From Myxacorys almedinensis A (GTDB lineage: Bacteria > Cyanobacteriota > Cyanobacteriia > Leptolyngbyales > Leptolyngbyaceae): DNA of 64,000 bases. Location of the stretch: assembly GCF_010091945.1 (NCBI RefSeq), contig NZ_WVIE01000018.1, positions 40,124 to 104,123 of the forward strand. Reading direction: 5' to 3'. The position numbers and the translations under genes are program-made. The notes under the pieces were generated by a model that searched no databases, was not told where the DNA came from, and was given only the letters and a program-made list of their open reading frames with translations. Positions 53,920 through 62,501 of the stretch are shown piece by piece (the first letter of the stretch is position 1; each line of letters starts with the position of its first letter).

Positions 53920-54012
53920 ACGGGTAACCCCGGAACCCAAGACATACCCCAAGCAGAGTAGAGCAGCGCCATCTCTGCCTACTCTTACCCCTTCGGTTGA
54001 AAACGCGCAGTC

Positions 54013-54040
54013 ATAGGGGTGTCTATAAAGATGCCCCTAT
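54013..54040. terminator. hairpin after gnd
   Basis: ATAGGGGTGTC (54013-54023) pairs with GATGCCCCTAT (54030-54040), 11 pairs including two G-T wobbles, loop TATAAA. It lies about 95 bp after the gnd stop and 29 bp before the stop of the convergent gene. There is no U-tract. Confidence 0.45.
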
Positions 54041-54068
54041 CGTCATTGAGGCTTGGTTGAGCGATATT

Positions 54069-54863
54069 TTACACCTGAGACGAATGGCGAATCATGGAAC
54101 TCGATTTGCGCGGGTTTGATCGGTGGCTGACCTGCGAGAATTCCAACCGTTGGCGCTGGCTAGGCGGCAAACTTCGCATTTCTTGCAAAAGTTGCAAGCC
54201 CTCTAAAATCGCATCCCGCACGATCGCATCTTGTTCCCGGCTCAGCATCACTCGCAAATAGTCTGCCGTGCGATGTTGCTGGGCGCGAGACTCTTGCTGC
54301 TCTAGATGCTCAGTCAACTGCCGCACCGCAATCAACCGCTTTAGCGGCGCTTCGTGGGAAAGATCGGCTAACGCCTGATTAAACGAAGAAACGGCAGACT
54401 GATGCTTTTGCCCCACCATTTGCCACACCAAAAGCCCCACCATGCCCAGCGTCGCTGTGCCCTGCACAATCATGCCAGTCGCAATCCAGTGATGCTCTGC
54501 CTCTAACCACACCGATGTCGCTAAATAGGTACCAAACATGGCTGCGCCACCACTCGCCGCCGCGATCGCAAATGGCTGATTCCAGCCTTTAACAAGCGGC
54601 GTCAAGCCTTGCCACGGCTTCCCCTTCGAGTCTTGCAGCACCGACACCAGCAGCATCATCGCGATCCCAGCACCCGTTGCCACCACCAGTCGCCCATTCC
54701 AAAACAACAGCCCAATTGAGCCGCCCATCACCAGCAACCACCCCCCCGGAGCCGACCATCGCCGCCACAGACCGGGTTTGCCCAGCACATTCCCCACCTC
54801 CGCTAAAGGAACAGCATTGAGCAGACTGACCAGATTCCGCCATTGAGAAGAAGCCTGTGCCAC
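54069..54863 (-). CDS. membrane protein with helical C-terminal region
   Basis: A 264-residue protein with four hydrophobic segments (about 40-57, 59-75, 95-115 and 127-148) and a cytoplasmic C-terminal half of amphipathic helices (about 155-240, SFNQALADLSHEAPLKRLIA.., QDAIVRDAILEGLQLLQEMR) that look like two HEAT-like units. I do not recognise the family. It is separated from the downstream gnd hairpin by about 30 bp. Confidence 0.6.
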   Translation of the reverse strand: MAQASSQWRNLVSLLNAVPLAEVGNVLGKPGLWRRWSAPGGWLLVMGGSIGLLFWNGRLVVATGAGIAMMLLVSVLQDSKGKPWQGLTPLVKGWNQPFAIAAASGGAAMFGTYLATSVWLEAEHHWIATGMIVQGTATLGMVGLLVWQMVGQKHQSAVSSFNQALADLSHEAPLKRLIAVRQLTEHLEQQESRAQQHRTADYLRVMLSREQDAIVRDAILEGLQLLQEMRSLPPSQRQRLEFSQVSHRSNPRKSSSMIRHSSQV

Positions 54864-54944
54864 GGTGCTTACCTGAAGACAAAAAACAATCGTCAGATAA
54901 TAGAATACCTGCTCTGACCCAGAATCGCCGTAGAAATTTCAAGA

Positions 54945-54972
54945 TTAAAAAAGGCATCCCGCAAGATGCCTT
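54945..54972 (-). terminator. intrinsic terminator for the DUF4330 gene
   Basis: On the minus strand AAGGCATC pairs with GATGCCTT (54951-54972) around TTGCGG, followed by TTTTAA-type sequence. It ends the transcript of the gene at 55026-55556. Confidence 0.8.
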
Positions 54973-55025
54973 CTACGCCAATGCAAATGATCGTCTACCA
55001 GCCCATCACCACGAGCGGCAGGGGG

Positions 55026-55556
55026 TCACGATTTTTTATCTAAAATCCGCACCGCAATCACACTACTTGCAAAATTATAGGTCGGCCCATCTAGCTCTAA
55101 GGTCGTTCCCACTTTCACCTTCTCGCCTCCAAAAATCGGCGTGCCACCTACCACTTGGGCATTGTTTCTAAGCGTTAGCACCATGTCATTGCTGATGGCG
55201 CTTTCAGGGCGAGGATCAGGCAAAATCTTCAGCGATCCATCCGGTTGGGTCACTGCCATATTGCGGGGCAAAAATCTCACGCTCGTAAGGGTTGCATCTC
55301 CGGTTGGCTGCTTCCGCACAATCACGCTAGTCTTTGCGCCTTCTTTCATAAAGTCTTTTGGATTGGAGGCATTTAGCCCCCTCACCAACACATCAACCTC
55401 CACCGGGAGACGGTCTGCGTTACTCGCGATCGACGATCCCGACTTTCCAGGAAAGAAAAAGATGCCAAAAATCACCATCAAAATCACCAGCCCAGCACCG
55501 AGATCAAGAATGCTGAACCGACCAAACAACCGACCTTGAGCATCAACAATAGCCAT
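55026..55556 (-). CDS. DUF4330 membrane-anchored protein
   Basis: A 176-residue protein with an N-terminal cytoplasmic stretch (MAIVDAQGRLFGRFS), one transmembrane segment (about 18-36) and an exported body of about 135 residues (VEVDVLVRGLNASNPKDFM, LVLRNNAQVVGGTPIFG). It matches the cyanobacterial DUF4330 family. The ATG at 55556 fits the family start, while a frame extending to 55643 does not. Function unknown. Confidence 0.85.
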   Translation of the reverse strand: MAIVDAQGRLFGRFSILDLGAGLVILMVIFGIFFFPGKSGSSIASNADRLPVEVDVLVRGLNASNPKDFMKEGAKTSVIVRKQPTGDATLTSVRFLPRNMAVTQPDGSLKILPDPRPESAISNDMVLTLRNNAQVVGGTPIFGGEKVKVGTTLELDGPTYNFASSVIAVRILDKKS

Positions 55557-55783
55557 AAATACCGTTCCAACTTCAGTAGCAAGAATCCAGTCTGCCACAC
55601 TCAGCACGACGGATTCGTGACAGTCCAGATTACCATGTCCCATAGAATCGATCGCTAGATTCTAGGTTCCTGATCGGTTCTCCGTTAAAATTCTCAGGGC
55701 ATTTGCAACTAAATCAAGTTAGAACTCGTCTATAGACTAGCGTGTCATCCTCGATTGACTATTTTTCAGCGGCAATTTTTATC

Positions 55784-56617
55784 ATGTTTAAGCAGCACTT
55801 GCGTCATCGATGGCTTTATCCCATCCTCTCGCTCACCCTTGTTTTCACCATTGCCTTCGGGCAACCACTGGTTGCTCAAGCCATTTCATGGGCAGACCTC
55901 TTGCGAGGCGGTCTTCAAGTTATTCAAGGCATTCAACTCACGCGGCTCTCTGACAGCCAAGAAGTTGATCTGGGACGGCAAATGAACGCTCAGCTTTCTA
56001 GCCAAGGCATTCGTCTCCTCCGAGATCCGAGCTTAAACCAGTATGTGAATACTATTGGGCAACGCCTTGTACGCAACAGCGATCGCCCCAATCTTCCCTT
56101 TACCTTTCAAGTGGTAGACAACAAGAGCATCAATGCGTTTGCTACAACAGGCGGCTATGTTTATGTGCATCGCGGTCTGATGGAAGCGGCAGATAACGAA
56201 GCACAATTGGCAAGTGTGATCGGTCACGAGATTGGTCACATCACAGGTGGTCACCTTTTAGCCCAGATGCGAAAGTCTGCGGTGCAGCGAGGCTTACTCA
56301 CTGCCGGAGGGCTAAATCGCAGCACGGCGGTCAATTTGGGTCTGCAACTGGCGGTCAATCTGCCCAACAACCGCAACGATGAATACGACGCCGATCGACG
56401 CGGCTTAACAATGATTAGCCGCGCCGGATATGCTCAGTCTGAAGTAGTGGCGTTCATGCAAAAGCTGTTGAGTTCGCGATCGAGTCCTGCGTTTCTCAGC
56501 AACCACCCCGCCACCAGCGATCGCATCGTGCGCCTCAGACAAATGATTGCTTCAACCCCTGCCCGTGGGAGCGATGGCGTCAACCCAACCGCTTACCGTT
56601 CTGCGATTAGTCGTTGA
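55784..56617 (+). CDS. M48-family zinc metalloprotease, exported
   Basis: A 277-residue protein. The N-terminus is a signal peptide or anchor (RWLYPILSLTLVFTIAFG). The zinc-binding HEIGH motif (H148, E149, H152) is intact in IGHEIGHITGGHL, with the third ligand in DEYDADRRG. It resembles the BepA/LoiP type that handles envelope proteins. Start ATG 55784 is preferred over the GTG at 55742 because it gives a normal signal sequence. It is convergent with murF. Confidence 0.9.
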   Translation: MFKQHLRHRWLYPILSLTLVFTIAFGQPLVAQAISWADLLRGGLQVIQGIQLTRLSDSQEVDLGRQMNAQLSSQGIRLLRDPSLNQYVNTIGQRLVRNSDRPNLPFTFQVVDNKSINAFATTGGYVYVHRGLMEAADNEAQLASVIGHEIGHITGGHLLAQMRKSAVQRGLLTAGGLNRSTAVNLGLQLAVNLPNNRNDEYDADRRGLTMISRAGYAQSEVVAFMQKLLSSRSSPAFLSNHPATSDRIVRLRQMIASTPARGSDGVNPTAYRSAISR

Positions 56618-56663
56618 TCTAAACCGGCTGACCAAAACAGAGGGGCGATCGCAAAGTGGGTTG

Positions 56664-58031
56664 TTAGGATGGGGTGCTAGGCGAGGTCTTCGCGATCGCG
56701 CTCCGCACCCCTTCAACAACGCGATCTAGCCCGACTGAGCGCGAGGCTTTAAACAAGATGCGATCGCCCGGCTTCACCATCACGCTTAGTCGGTCAATCA
56801 CATCGCCATGGCTGACAAAACACTCGGACGCGAGGGGCAGCGCTCCTTGTGCCAACGCTTCAGCTTCTGCCTCATCTGCTAAAATCAGCAATTCATCTAA
56901 CCCCAACGCTTTCACCTGCTCCCCGACTTGCCGATGATAGGCAACCGCCCAACTGCCCAACTCTTTCATCGTTCCCAGCACTGCAACTTTTCGGTTTCCA
57001 GGCGTTTGTGCCAGCAGTTTCAGCGACGCCAGCATCGACTCTAACCCAGCGTTGTAAGTTTCATCCAAAAGCACAATGTCGTTTGCCAATTCATAGCGCC
57101 GCGATCGTCCTCCAGGCAACTCTACCTCTAGCCCTGACGCGATCGCTGACCACTCTAGATTTAGGGCGGTTGCCACGCCTAGCGCCGACAAGAAATTGAG
57201 CGCGTTGTGCTCTCCGGCAAGCGGCAATTGAAAGGTGAGATCGCCTACCCTGATGCCACCACCCCTGATCTGTCCTTGCACATCCCCGCCAGATAGCCCG
57301 TACGTGATGGTTTTGCCGTGCCATACCCTAGCAGCGGTTTCGAGCAAAAGCGGATTGTCATGATTGAGAACTGCGATCGCATCGGAGGGCATTTCGGCAA
57401 GGAGTTCGCACTTAGCTTGCGCGATCGCGGCTCTTGAGCCAAGCCTGCCAATATGAGCAGTTCCAACGTTGGTGATCACCGCCACATCCGGGCTAGCGAT
57501 CTGGCTTAACAGGGCAATTTCTCCTTTCGCTCTCATTCCCATTTCAACTACCGCAAAATCATGCTCATCACTCAGTTCCAAGAGCGTTTTTGGCACCCCA
57601 ATTTCGTTGTTGTAGTTTGCCTGAGTTTTTAGCACTCGACCATATCGAGCCAAAACAGCCGCTAAAATTTCCTTTGTTGTCGTTTTACCAACTGACCCAG
57701 TGATCGCAATGATGGGAATATCAAATTGCGACCTCCACCACTGCCCCAACGCTTGATAGGCAGCTAACGTATCGTTGACCACGATGAGGGGAAGATCGAG
57801 GGTGGGGAAGGCGGTATCCACGATCGCGGCAACTGCGCCCTGAGCAAGGGCACTCTCAACAAACCCATGCCCATCAAACGTCTCACCCCGCAACGCCAAA
57901 AACACCTCACCCGGTTGAAGGTTACGACTATCGGTGGTGATGCCTGTTGCGATGCATTCTTGATCAAATAAATGGTGAGTTGATGCATCAAGAACGGCAA
58001 TGATCTGAGCGAGGGATGCATGAAACGGCAT
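56664..58031 (-). CDS. murF: UDP-N-acetylmuramoyl-tripeptide--D-alanyl-D-alanine ligase
   Basis: A 455-residue Mur ligase adding D-Ala-D-Ala to the peptidoglycan precursor. The N-terminal MurF signature GITTDSRNLQPGEVFLALRG, the ATP P-loop TGSVGKTTTKE (residues 111-121), and the ligase segments TNVGTAHIGRLGS and DETYNAGLESM are present. The C-terminal ligase domain is complete. It is near dacB and the M48 protease in a group of envelope genes, but not in an operon with them. Confidence 0.95.
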   Translation of the reverse strand: MPFHASLAQIIAVLDASTHHLFDQECIATGITTDSRNLQPGEVFLALRGETFDGHGFVESALAQGAVAAIVDTAFPTLDLPLIVVNDTLAAYQALGQWWRSQFDIPIIAITGSVGKTTTKEILAAVLARYGRVLKTQANYNNEIGVPKTLLELSDEHDFAVVEMGMRAKGEIALLSQIASPDVAVITNVGTAHIGRLGSRAAIAQAKCELLAEMPSDAIAVLNHDNPLLLETAARVWHGKTITYGLSGGDVQGQIRGGGIRVGDLTFQLPLAGEHNALNFLSALGVATALNLEWSAIASGLEVELPGGRSRRYELANDIVLLDETYNAGLESMLASLKLLAQTPGNRKVAVLGTMKELGSWAVAYHRQVGEQVKALGLDELLILADEAEAEALAQGALPLASECFVSHGDVIDRLSVMVKPGDRILFKASRSVGLDRVVEGVRSAIAKTSPSTPS

Positions 58032-58244
58032 AGGGCAAGCAAGAAAAACTAGCTGCTTATTTTAAGCGTTTCCTAGCGCGTATTGTCAACTGTTAAAAGT
58101 TGCTCGCTCATAGGGTGAACAGACCCAAAACTTGAGTGGCAAGAATTGGAGAGCCATCAAGACTGGCAACCGCAGGTGCGATCGCAAACCTTTGCCCATC
58201 TGTCGCTGTCCTATCTGAGATGCAAGATGAGCAGGGTTCTAGGT

Positions 58245-59939
58245 TTAAAAGGGCGTCGCGGCTTGGAGGTGAAGCCGTTGCCCACGGCGAGGGTGATCAA
58301 AGGTAAGCTCTCGTGCGTGGAGATGGAGGCGAGTTGCTGCCGCACTGCCATACAGCCGATCGCCCAAAATTGGCACTCCAATTCCGCTTTTATCCGCCGC
58401 ATGAACTCTGATTTGGTGAGTCCGCCCGGTGAGGGGAACAAACTCCAAACGGCAACCCTGCGGTGCGCGATCGCTGACCTGAAATCGAGTGGCGCTCGGT
58501 TTACCGCGTTGCCAATCGACTTTTTGTTTCGGGCGATCGCAAGGGTCACTCCAGAGCGGTAGCTCAATCATGCCCTGTCTAGACTCGATCGACTCTGCCA
58601 AAATTGCTTCATAGACTTTGTGAACGCGGCGCTGCTGAAACTGCTGACTCAAGATTTGATACGTCGCTCGATCGTGCGCCAAGAGCAGCAACCCAGAGGT
58701 ATCTTGATCAAGCCGATGCACAGCAAAAATTTCACGGTTCGCGATCGCACATTGCAATCGGCTCACCACGCTATCTTGAGTATGGCGATATCGACCCGGC
58801 ACAGACAGTAACCCTGACGGCTTGTTCACCACCAGGAGCCATTCATCTTCGTAAATGATCGGCAGATCCAGAGCAGACGGCTCTAGATGCTGAGACAATC
58901 CAGATACAGACAATCTAGACAAAGACAATCCAGACAAGAGAAAGCCCATCAAAGGCTGGCAGCGATCGCGGCACGCTCCATAAAAGTTTCCCTCGACCTT
59001 ATCGCCGTTGGCGGAGGAAGCGCCCCACCAAAACTCTGCCATGGCTAACGGCTTAAGCTGATGGGTTGCTGCATAGTGGAGCAATTTTGGGGCGCAGCAG
59101 TCTCCCGTACCAGTCGGTACTGCGCCATAGGGCATGAGTTGGTGCAGCGATCGCGACTCTCCCAAAAAATTGGTCAACCAGTAAGCGCGTTGCATCTGTG
59201 CCTGGAGCGCTTGAGACAGGGTTTTTCGCTGCTGCTTCAACTTACCGATCTGATGGTTTGCCTGATCAATCACATGTCGGAGCGGCAGCAAATTAGCATC
59301 TCGCTCTTGTTTTAATTGACGTCGTTCAAGTCCATCGCGACGGCTCTCATCATTTAGCACCTCTAGCGATTGAGCAAGTGTTTCACCCACTAGAATTTGA
59401 GTTAATCGTTGGCGTTGATCATCACGACTCTGTTTACGTTGACGATGACATACTGAAAGTATGTGCAAACGAGTTTCAAATTCTTGCTGCAATACTGCAT
59501 ATTGTTGCCGTTCTGGAATGTTGTTCAAAGCAAGCAATCTGTGCTTCAGGTCATCGAGCAGCAGCAGGGTACGACTTTCTTCTAAAGTGATGCAATTGGC
59601 TTCACCGAGTTGTGATCGATCGCGTCCTGAAATCAAGGGAACCCAACCTTCAACGTCGCTTTTGCCCTTTAGCAAACCAGAGAATGCCTTTAGCACCCAC
59701 GGTTGACCCAACGCATCTTCAACTAACAGCACCCCAAACATCTTGCCCTCGCAACGGTAACGCTCATCGGCAACAAGTTGTTGCATCAAAGTCTGAGCAA
59801 TCGCCTCGGCTAAGGGGGTGCGAGGGAGTCTGATGTTGCCCTGATGGTGGCAATCTCCTCTGTACCAATACAAGGCAGCGGAAGAGTCATTAACTCCGCG
59901 ATCGCACTGGGAGATGAACATTGAAAGCGGATGAAGCAT
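58245..59939 (-). CDS. RluA-family rRNA pseudouridine synthase with long N-terminal extension
   Basis: A 564-residue protein. The C-terminal 215 residues are a RluA-type catalytic domain with the catalytic aspartate D411 in HRLDQDTSGLLLLA and the K-P-S-G-L and GRTHQIRVH motifs. Residues 1-330 are an extra, partly coiled-coil region (190-255 with LEVLNDESRRDGLERRQLKQ). Between them, codons 336-350 are three in-frame copies of a 15-bp unit (58893-58937). Such long forms are known in cyanobacteria, but the role of the extension is not established. The start may lie later than 59939. Confidence 0.85.
   Translation of the reverse strand: MLHPLSMFISQCDRGVNDSSAALYWYRGDCHHQGNIRLPRTPLAEAIAQTLMQQLVADERYRCEGKMFGVLLVEDALGQPWVLKAFSGLLKGKSDVEGWVPLISGRDRSQLGEANCITLEESRTLLLLDDLKHRLLALNNIPERQQYAVLQQEFETRLHILSVCHRQRKQSRDDQRQRLTQILVGETLAQSLEVLNDESRRDGLERRQLKQERDANLLPLRHVIDQANHQIGKLKQQRKTLSQALQAQMQRAYWLTNFLGESRSLHQLMPYGAVPTGTGDCCAPKLLHYAATHQLKPLAMAEFWWGASSANGDKVEGNFYGACRDRCQPLMGFLLSGLSLSRLSVSGLSQHLEPSALDLPIIYEDEWLLVVNKPSGLLSVPGRYRHTQDSVVSRLQCAIANREIFAVHRLDQDTSGLLLLAHDRATYQILSQQFQQRRVHKVYEAILAESIESRQGMIELPLWSDPCDRPKQKVDWQRGKPSATRFQVSDRAPQGCRLEFVPLTGRTHQIRVHAADKSGIGVPILGDRLYGSAAATRLHLHARELTFDHPRRGQRLHLQAATPF
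58893..58937. repeat. 15-bp tandem repeat inside the pseudouridine synthase gene
   Basis: Three units of AGACAATC(C/T)AGA(T/C)A(C/A) (58893-58907, 58908-58922, 58923-58937) encode a small in-frame repeat in the linker between the N-terminal extension and the catalytic domain. Copy-number change here would only lengthen the linker. Confidence 0.75.
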
Positions 59940-60041
59940 GGCGTACCCAGCCAGAAGATAATCATACTGACATCGATACTGCCATAAGATAGCAACGTTG
60001 GGAACGTGAGCATTGCGCCAACCGCAAGCCTTTGGTATCTA

Positions 60042-61112
60042 TTATTTTGCTCTAGCGCCTGCCAAGGTTCCGTTGCGCGCAAACCGATCAGAAAGAAACT
60101 GCTGATAAACCGCTTCGTATCCATCCACCATTTGCTTCACGCTAAAGCGCCGATTGACATGAGAACGACAGGCAGCGCGATCGAGCGTTGAAATTTGTTC
60201 AAGAGCCGCTACGCAGTCTTCAACGCGATCGCAGAGAAATCCGGTCTTACCATGGTCGATAAGTTCAGGTGCAGCGCCGCGTCTCATGGCAATCACAGGC
60301 GTTCCCGCTGCCATCGACTCTACCATGACCAAGCCAAACGGTTCACGCCACGTAATCGGAAACAAAGTTGCGATCGCATTGCCCATCAGTTCATTTTTCT
60401 GAGCATGATTTGCCTCGCCCAAATACTCAATTTGCACACCATCGATCTGAGGGCGAATCGACTCTTCAAAGTAATCCACATCGACTCGATCGACTTTTCC
60501 CGCTATCTTAAGATGCCAACCTGATCGCTTAGCAATCTCGATCGCTAAGTGGGTGCCTTTTTCGGGTGAGATGCGACCGAGGAAAGCAAGATAGGGCGGA
60601 TCAGCAGGCTGAGCATAAAACTTGTGAGACTCTAAATCAATGCCGTTGTACACCGTGGAGACATAATTGAGGTTGAGGCGCGGTTCTCGTTGGGTGTCAG
60701 AAATGCTGACATAGGGCTGCTGACGCGCATGGGTAAATAACTTCTCATTATCTGGAGTAAAAACCCCATGAAGCGTATGAATAGTTGGCGTTTTCACAAG
60801 CTTTGCCAACGGCAAGACAGCACAGCCAATATGGGAATGAATCACATCGAACTCTTGAGCGCGATCGTACGCTCGCCCTAGCTGCAACATCTCGTAAACA
60901 GGGTGCTCTTTAACACTAGGATCAAGCCGCAGAGCATGAGGATGAACAGACTCTAGTAGAGCCAAAGTGTGCGAATCGCCAGAAGCAAATAGGGTTACAT
61001 CATGCCCACGACGCACCAATTCATCGGTTAGCAGGCTAACGACGAGTTCGATTCCACCATACGCAGGCGGTGGAACGCTCTCCCATAGTGGAGCAATCTG
61101 AGCAATCCGCAT
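60042..61112 (-). CDS. GT4-family glycosyltransferase
   Basis: A 356-residue GT-B enzyme. The N-terminal domain contains MRIAQIAPLWESVPPPAYGG and the C-terminal domain the E-x7-E motif in EPFGLVMVESMAAGTPVIAM. The family transfers sugars to lipids, proteins or polysaccharides. Acceptor and donor are not deducible. The gene stands alone between the RluA gene and the PPC lipoprotein gene. Confidence 0.9.
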   Translation of the reverse strand: MRIAQIAPLWESVPPPAYGGIELVVSLLTDELVRRGHDVTLFASGDSHTLALLESVHPHALRLDPSVKEHPVYEMLQLGRAYDRAQEFDVIHSHIGCAVLPLAKLVKTPTIHTLHGVFTPDNEKLFTHARQQPYVSISDTQREPRLNLNYVSTVYNGIDLESHKFYAQPADPPYLAFLGRISPEKGTHLAIEIAKRSGWHLKIAGKVDRVDVDYFEESIRPQIDGVQIEYLGEANHAQKNELMGNAIATLFPITWREPFGLVMVESMAAGTPVIAMRRGAAPELIDHGKTGFLCDRVEDCVAALEQISTLDRAACRSHVNRRFSVKQMVDGYEAVYQQFLSDRFARNGTLAGARAK

Positions 61113-61284
61113 ATTCTATTCTCCAATTCGTAGGTCATTATAAATTGCTAAATTAGGTCAAATTTTATGACATCAGAACGGAGTCTGTATCCTGCCTAGG
61201 AATGAGCCTTTCGCAGGATAATAACCGCATTGGTAGGGCAAAGAATGCCCTTTATACTGTTTTAGGCTGGCTAACAAACCGCAA

Positions 61285-61863
61285 TTAGGGCTGAATAGAA
61301 ATGTTTAGCGTATAGGTTGACGCCTCTTTTGTGGAGACAACATCAATAATGTAGGTTCCACTATCCGAGAGTTTGCCGCTCCAGCTAGAGGAACCACTTT
61401 GATAGCGCTGAATTGGACTACCTTGAGGATCGATCAGCGTCAATAACACCGTTTGATCGGGTGACTCAATCGAGATGGTGCCGTTTTGCCCGGTCGATGC
61501 GATGAAGGTATAGCGATCGATCGCTCTGCGGGGCAAACTTCCCTCGACGCTAGCCGAAGTGCTGCCCGGCGCAAAGGTAATGGCTCCGCGATCGCGATCG
61601 CCACCAGTTGTCGGAGCCGCTTGAGCAACCGGAGACGACTCTGGAGAAGCACCCACCGAAGCGGTAGCGGTTGGGGCAGTGTTGGGAACGGTTCTTATAG
61701 AAGCTTGCGGAGGGGGGGGTGGAAGCAGAGACGGAGAAGGTGCAGGAGAAACTACCGTCGGCGGGGTTGATTGGCATCCGACGAGCAGCACAAATACTAG
61801 ACTTGTACCCCACAGCTTGTTGAGAACGTGGTTGTTGAGAAAGTTCCACATCGTCTTTTTCAT
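61285..61863 (-). CDS. lipoprotein with a PPC-type beta-domain
   Basis: A 192-residue protein: lipobox VLLVGC near residue 29, a long proline/serine-rich spacer (32-90), and a C-terminal domain (about 100-190) of the pre-peptidase C-terminal type (VEGSLPRRAIDRYTFIASTG, LTLIDPQGSPIQRYQSGSSS). PPC domains are found on many secreted cyanobacterial proteins as adhesion or stability modules. No catalytic partner is attached here. Confidence 0.8.
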   Translation of the reverse strand: MKKTMWNFLNNHVLNKLWGTSLVFVLLVGCQSTPPTVVSPAPSPSLLPPPPPQASIRTVPNTAPTATASVGASPESSPVAQAAPTTGGDRDRGAITFAPGSTSASVEGSLPRRAIDRYTFIASTGQNGTISIESPDQTVLLTLIDPQGSPIQRYQSGSSSWSGKLSDSGTYIIDVVSTKEASTYTLNISIQP

Positions 61864-62188
61864 TGACTTTATCTCCTGAGATTGATGATGCTAAAAACGT
61901 TGCACCATGGTAACTTCAACCGTTGCCGCAGTTTTTCCCGGCGGTTTCTCAAATTATGATGACATATCCCCTCGTTGCAGGCTCAACTTTCTTGTCAGCG
62001 TTTCCTTTAAGATTCGGTCTGGAGAGTGATGTTGTGCGATCGCGCAATGCTTACTGTAGAGTCTCATCCCTGAATGTAGGGTTGAGGCACAATTCAGATT
62101 ACTTTTGTCGCCTTTTTCAGATGCCGTTGTTGGGCATCTTTGCTCTATTTATTCATTAAAGTGAACGATTTGAAATGAGAGGTTTGTG
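61864..62188. other. intergenic region
   Basis: 325 bp between divergent genes. An open frame at 61923-62159 has no ribosome site and no recognisable similarity, so no gene is called. A poly-T-rich stretch near 61930-61945 and A+T-rich DNA before 62189 may contain the promoters. Confidence 0.4.
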
Positions 62189-62455
62189 ATGGATACATCT
62201 AAAATTAAAGCGAATCTTGCTGTCTATGCCGAAGGACAGGGAGGCTTAGAGGGTGCATCGGATGTCCATATTGGCAATGTCGATGGGCTAGAAGGCAACC
62301 AATACGTCAAATTCACCAAACACGATGTTCCAGAAAGCCAGCCTTCCTGGTTTCCGGTATCTTGGATTCGCGCGATCGATGAGAATGCCATTTTTCTCAA
62401 CAAAACTATTGAGGAAGTGGCATCCGAAATCGCAGACCACTCGCCCAATGGTTAA
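62189..62455 (+). CDS. DUF2171 small protein
   Basis: An 88-residue protein beginning MDTSKIKANLAVYAEGQGGL. The DVHIGNVDGLEGNQYVKFTK and WFPVSWIRAIDENAIFLNKT segments fit the DUF2171 family, small beta-rich proteins linked to stress in some bacteria. ATG 62189 follows GAGAGG by six bases; the GTG at 62186 is also in frame. It is divergent from the PPC lipoprotein gene and convergent with dacB. Confidence 0.78.
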   Translation: MDTSKIKANLAVYAEGQGGLEGASDVHIGNVDGLEGNQYVKFTKHDVPESQPSWFPVSWIRAIDENAIFLNKTIEEVASEIADHSPNG

Positions 62456-62501
62456 CCATTTCTACCTAGAGCCAGCATCGTTCACCCGCTAAAGCCAACC
62501 G

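Noticed and set aside
59810..60124. Minus-strand frame between the RluA and GT4 genes
   Set aside because: It overlaps both real genes in another frame and lacks gene-like composition.
61923..62159. 78-codon plus-strand frame before the DUF2171 gene
   Set aside because: No ribosome site and no protein-like pattern were seen.
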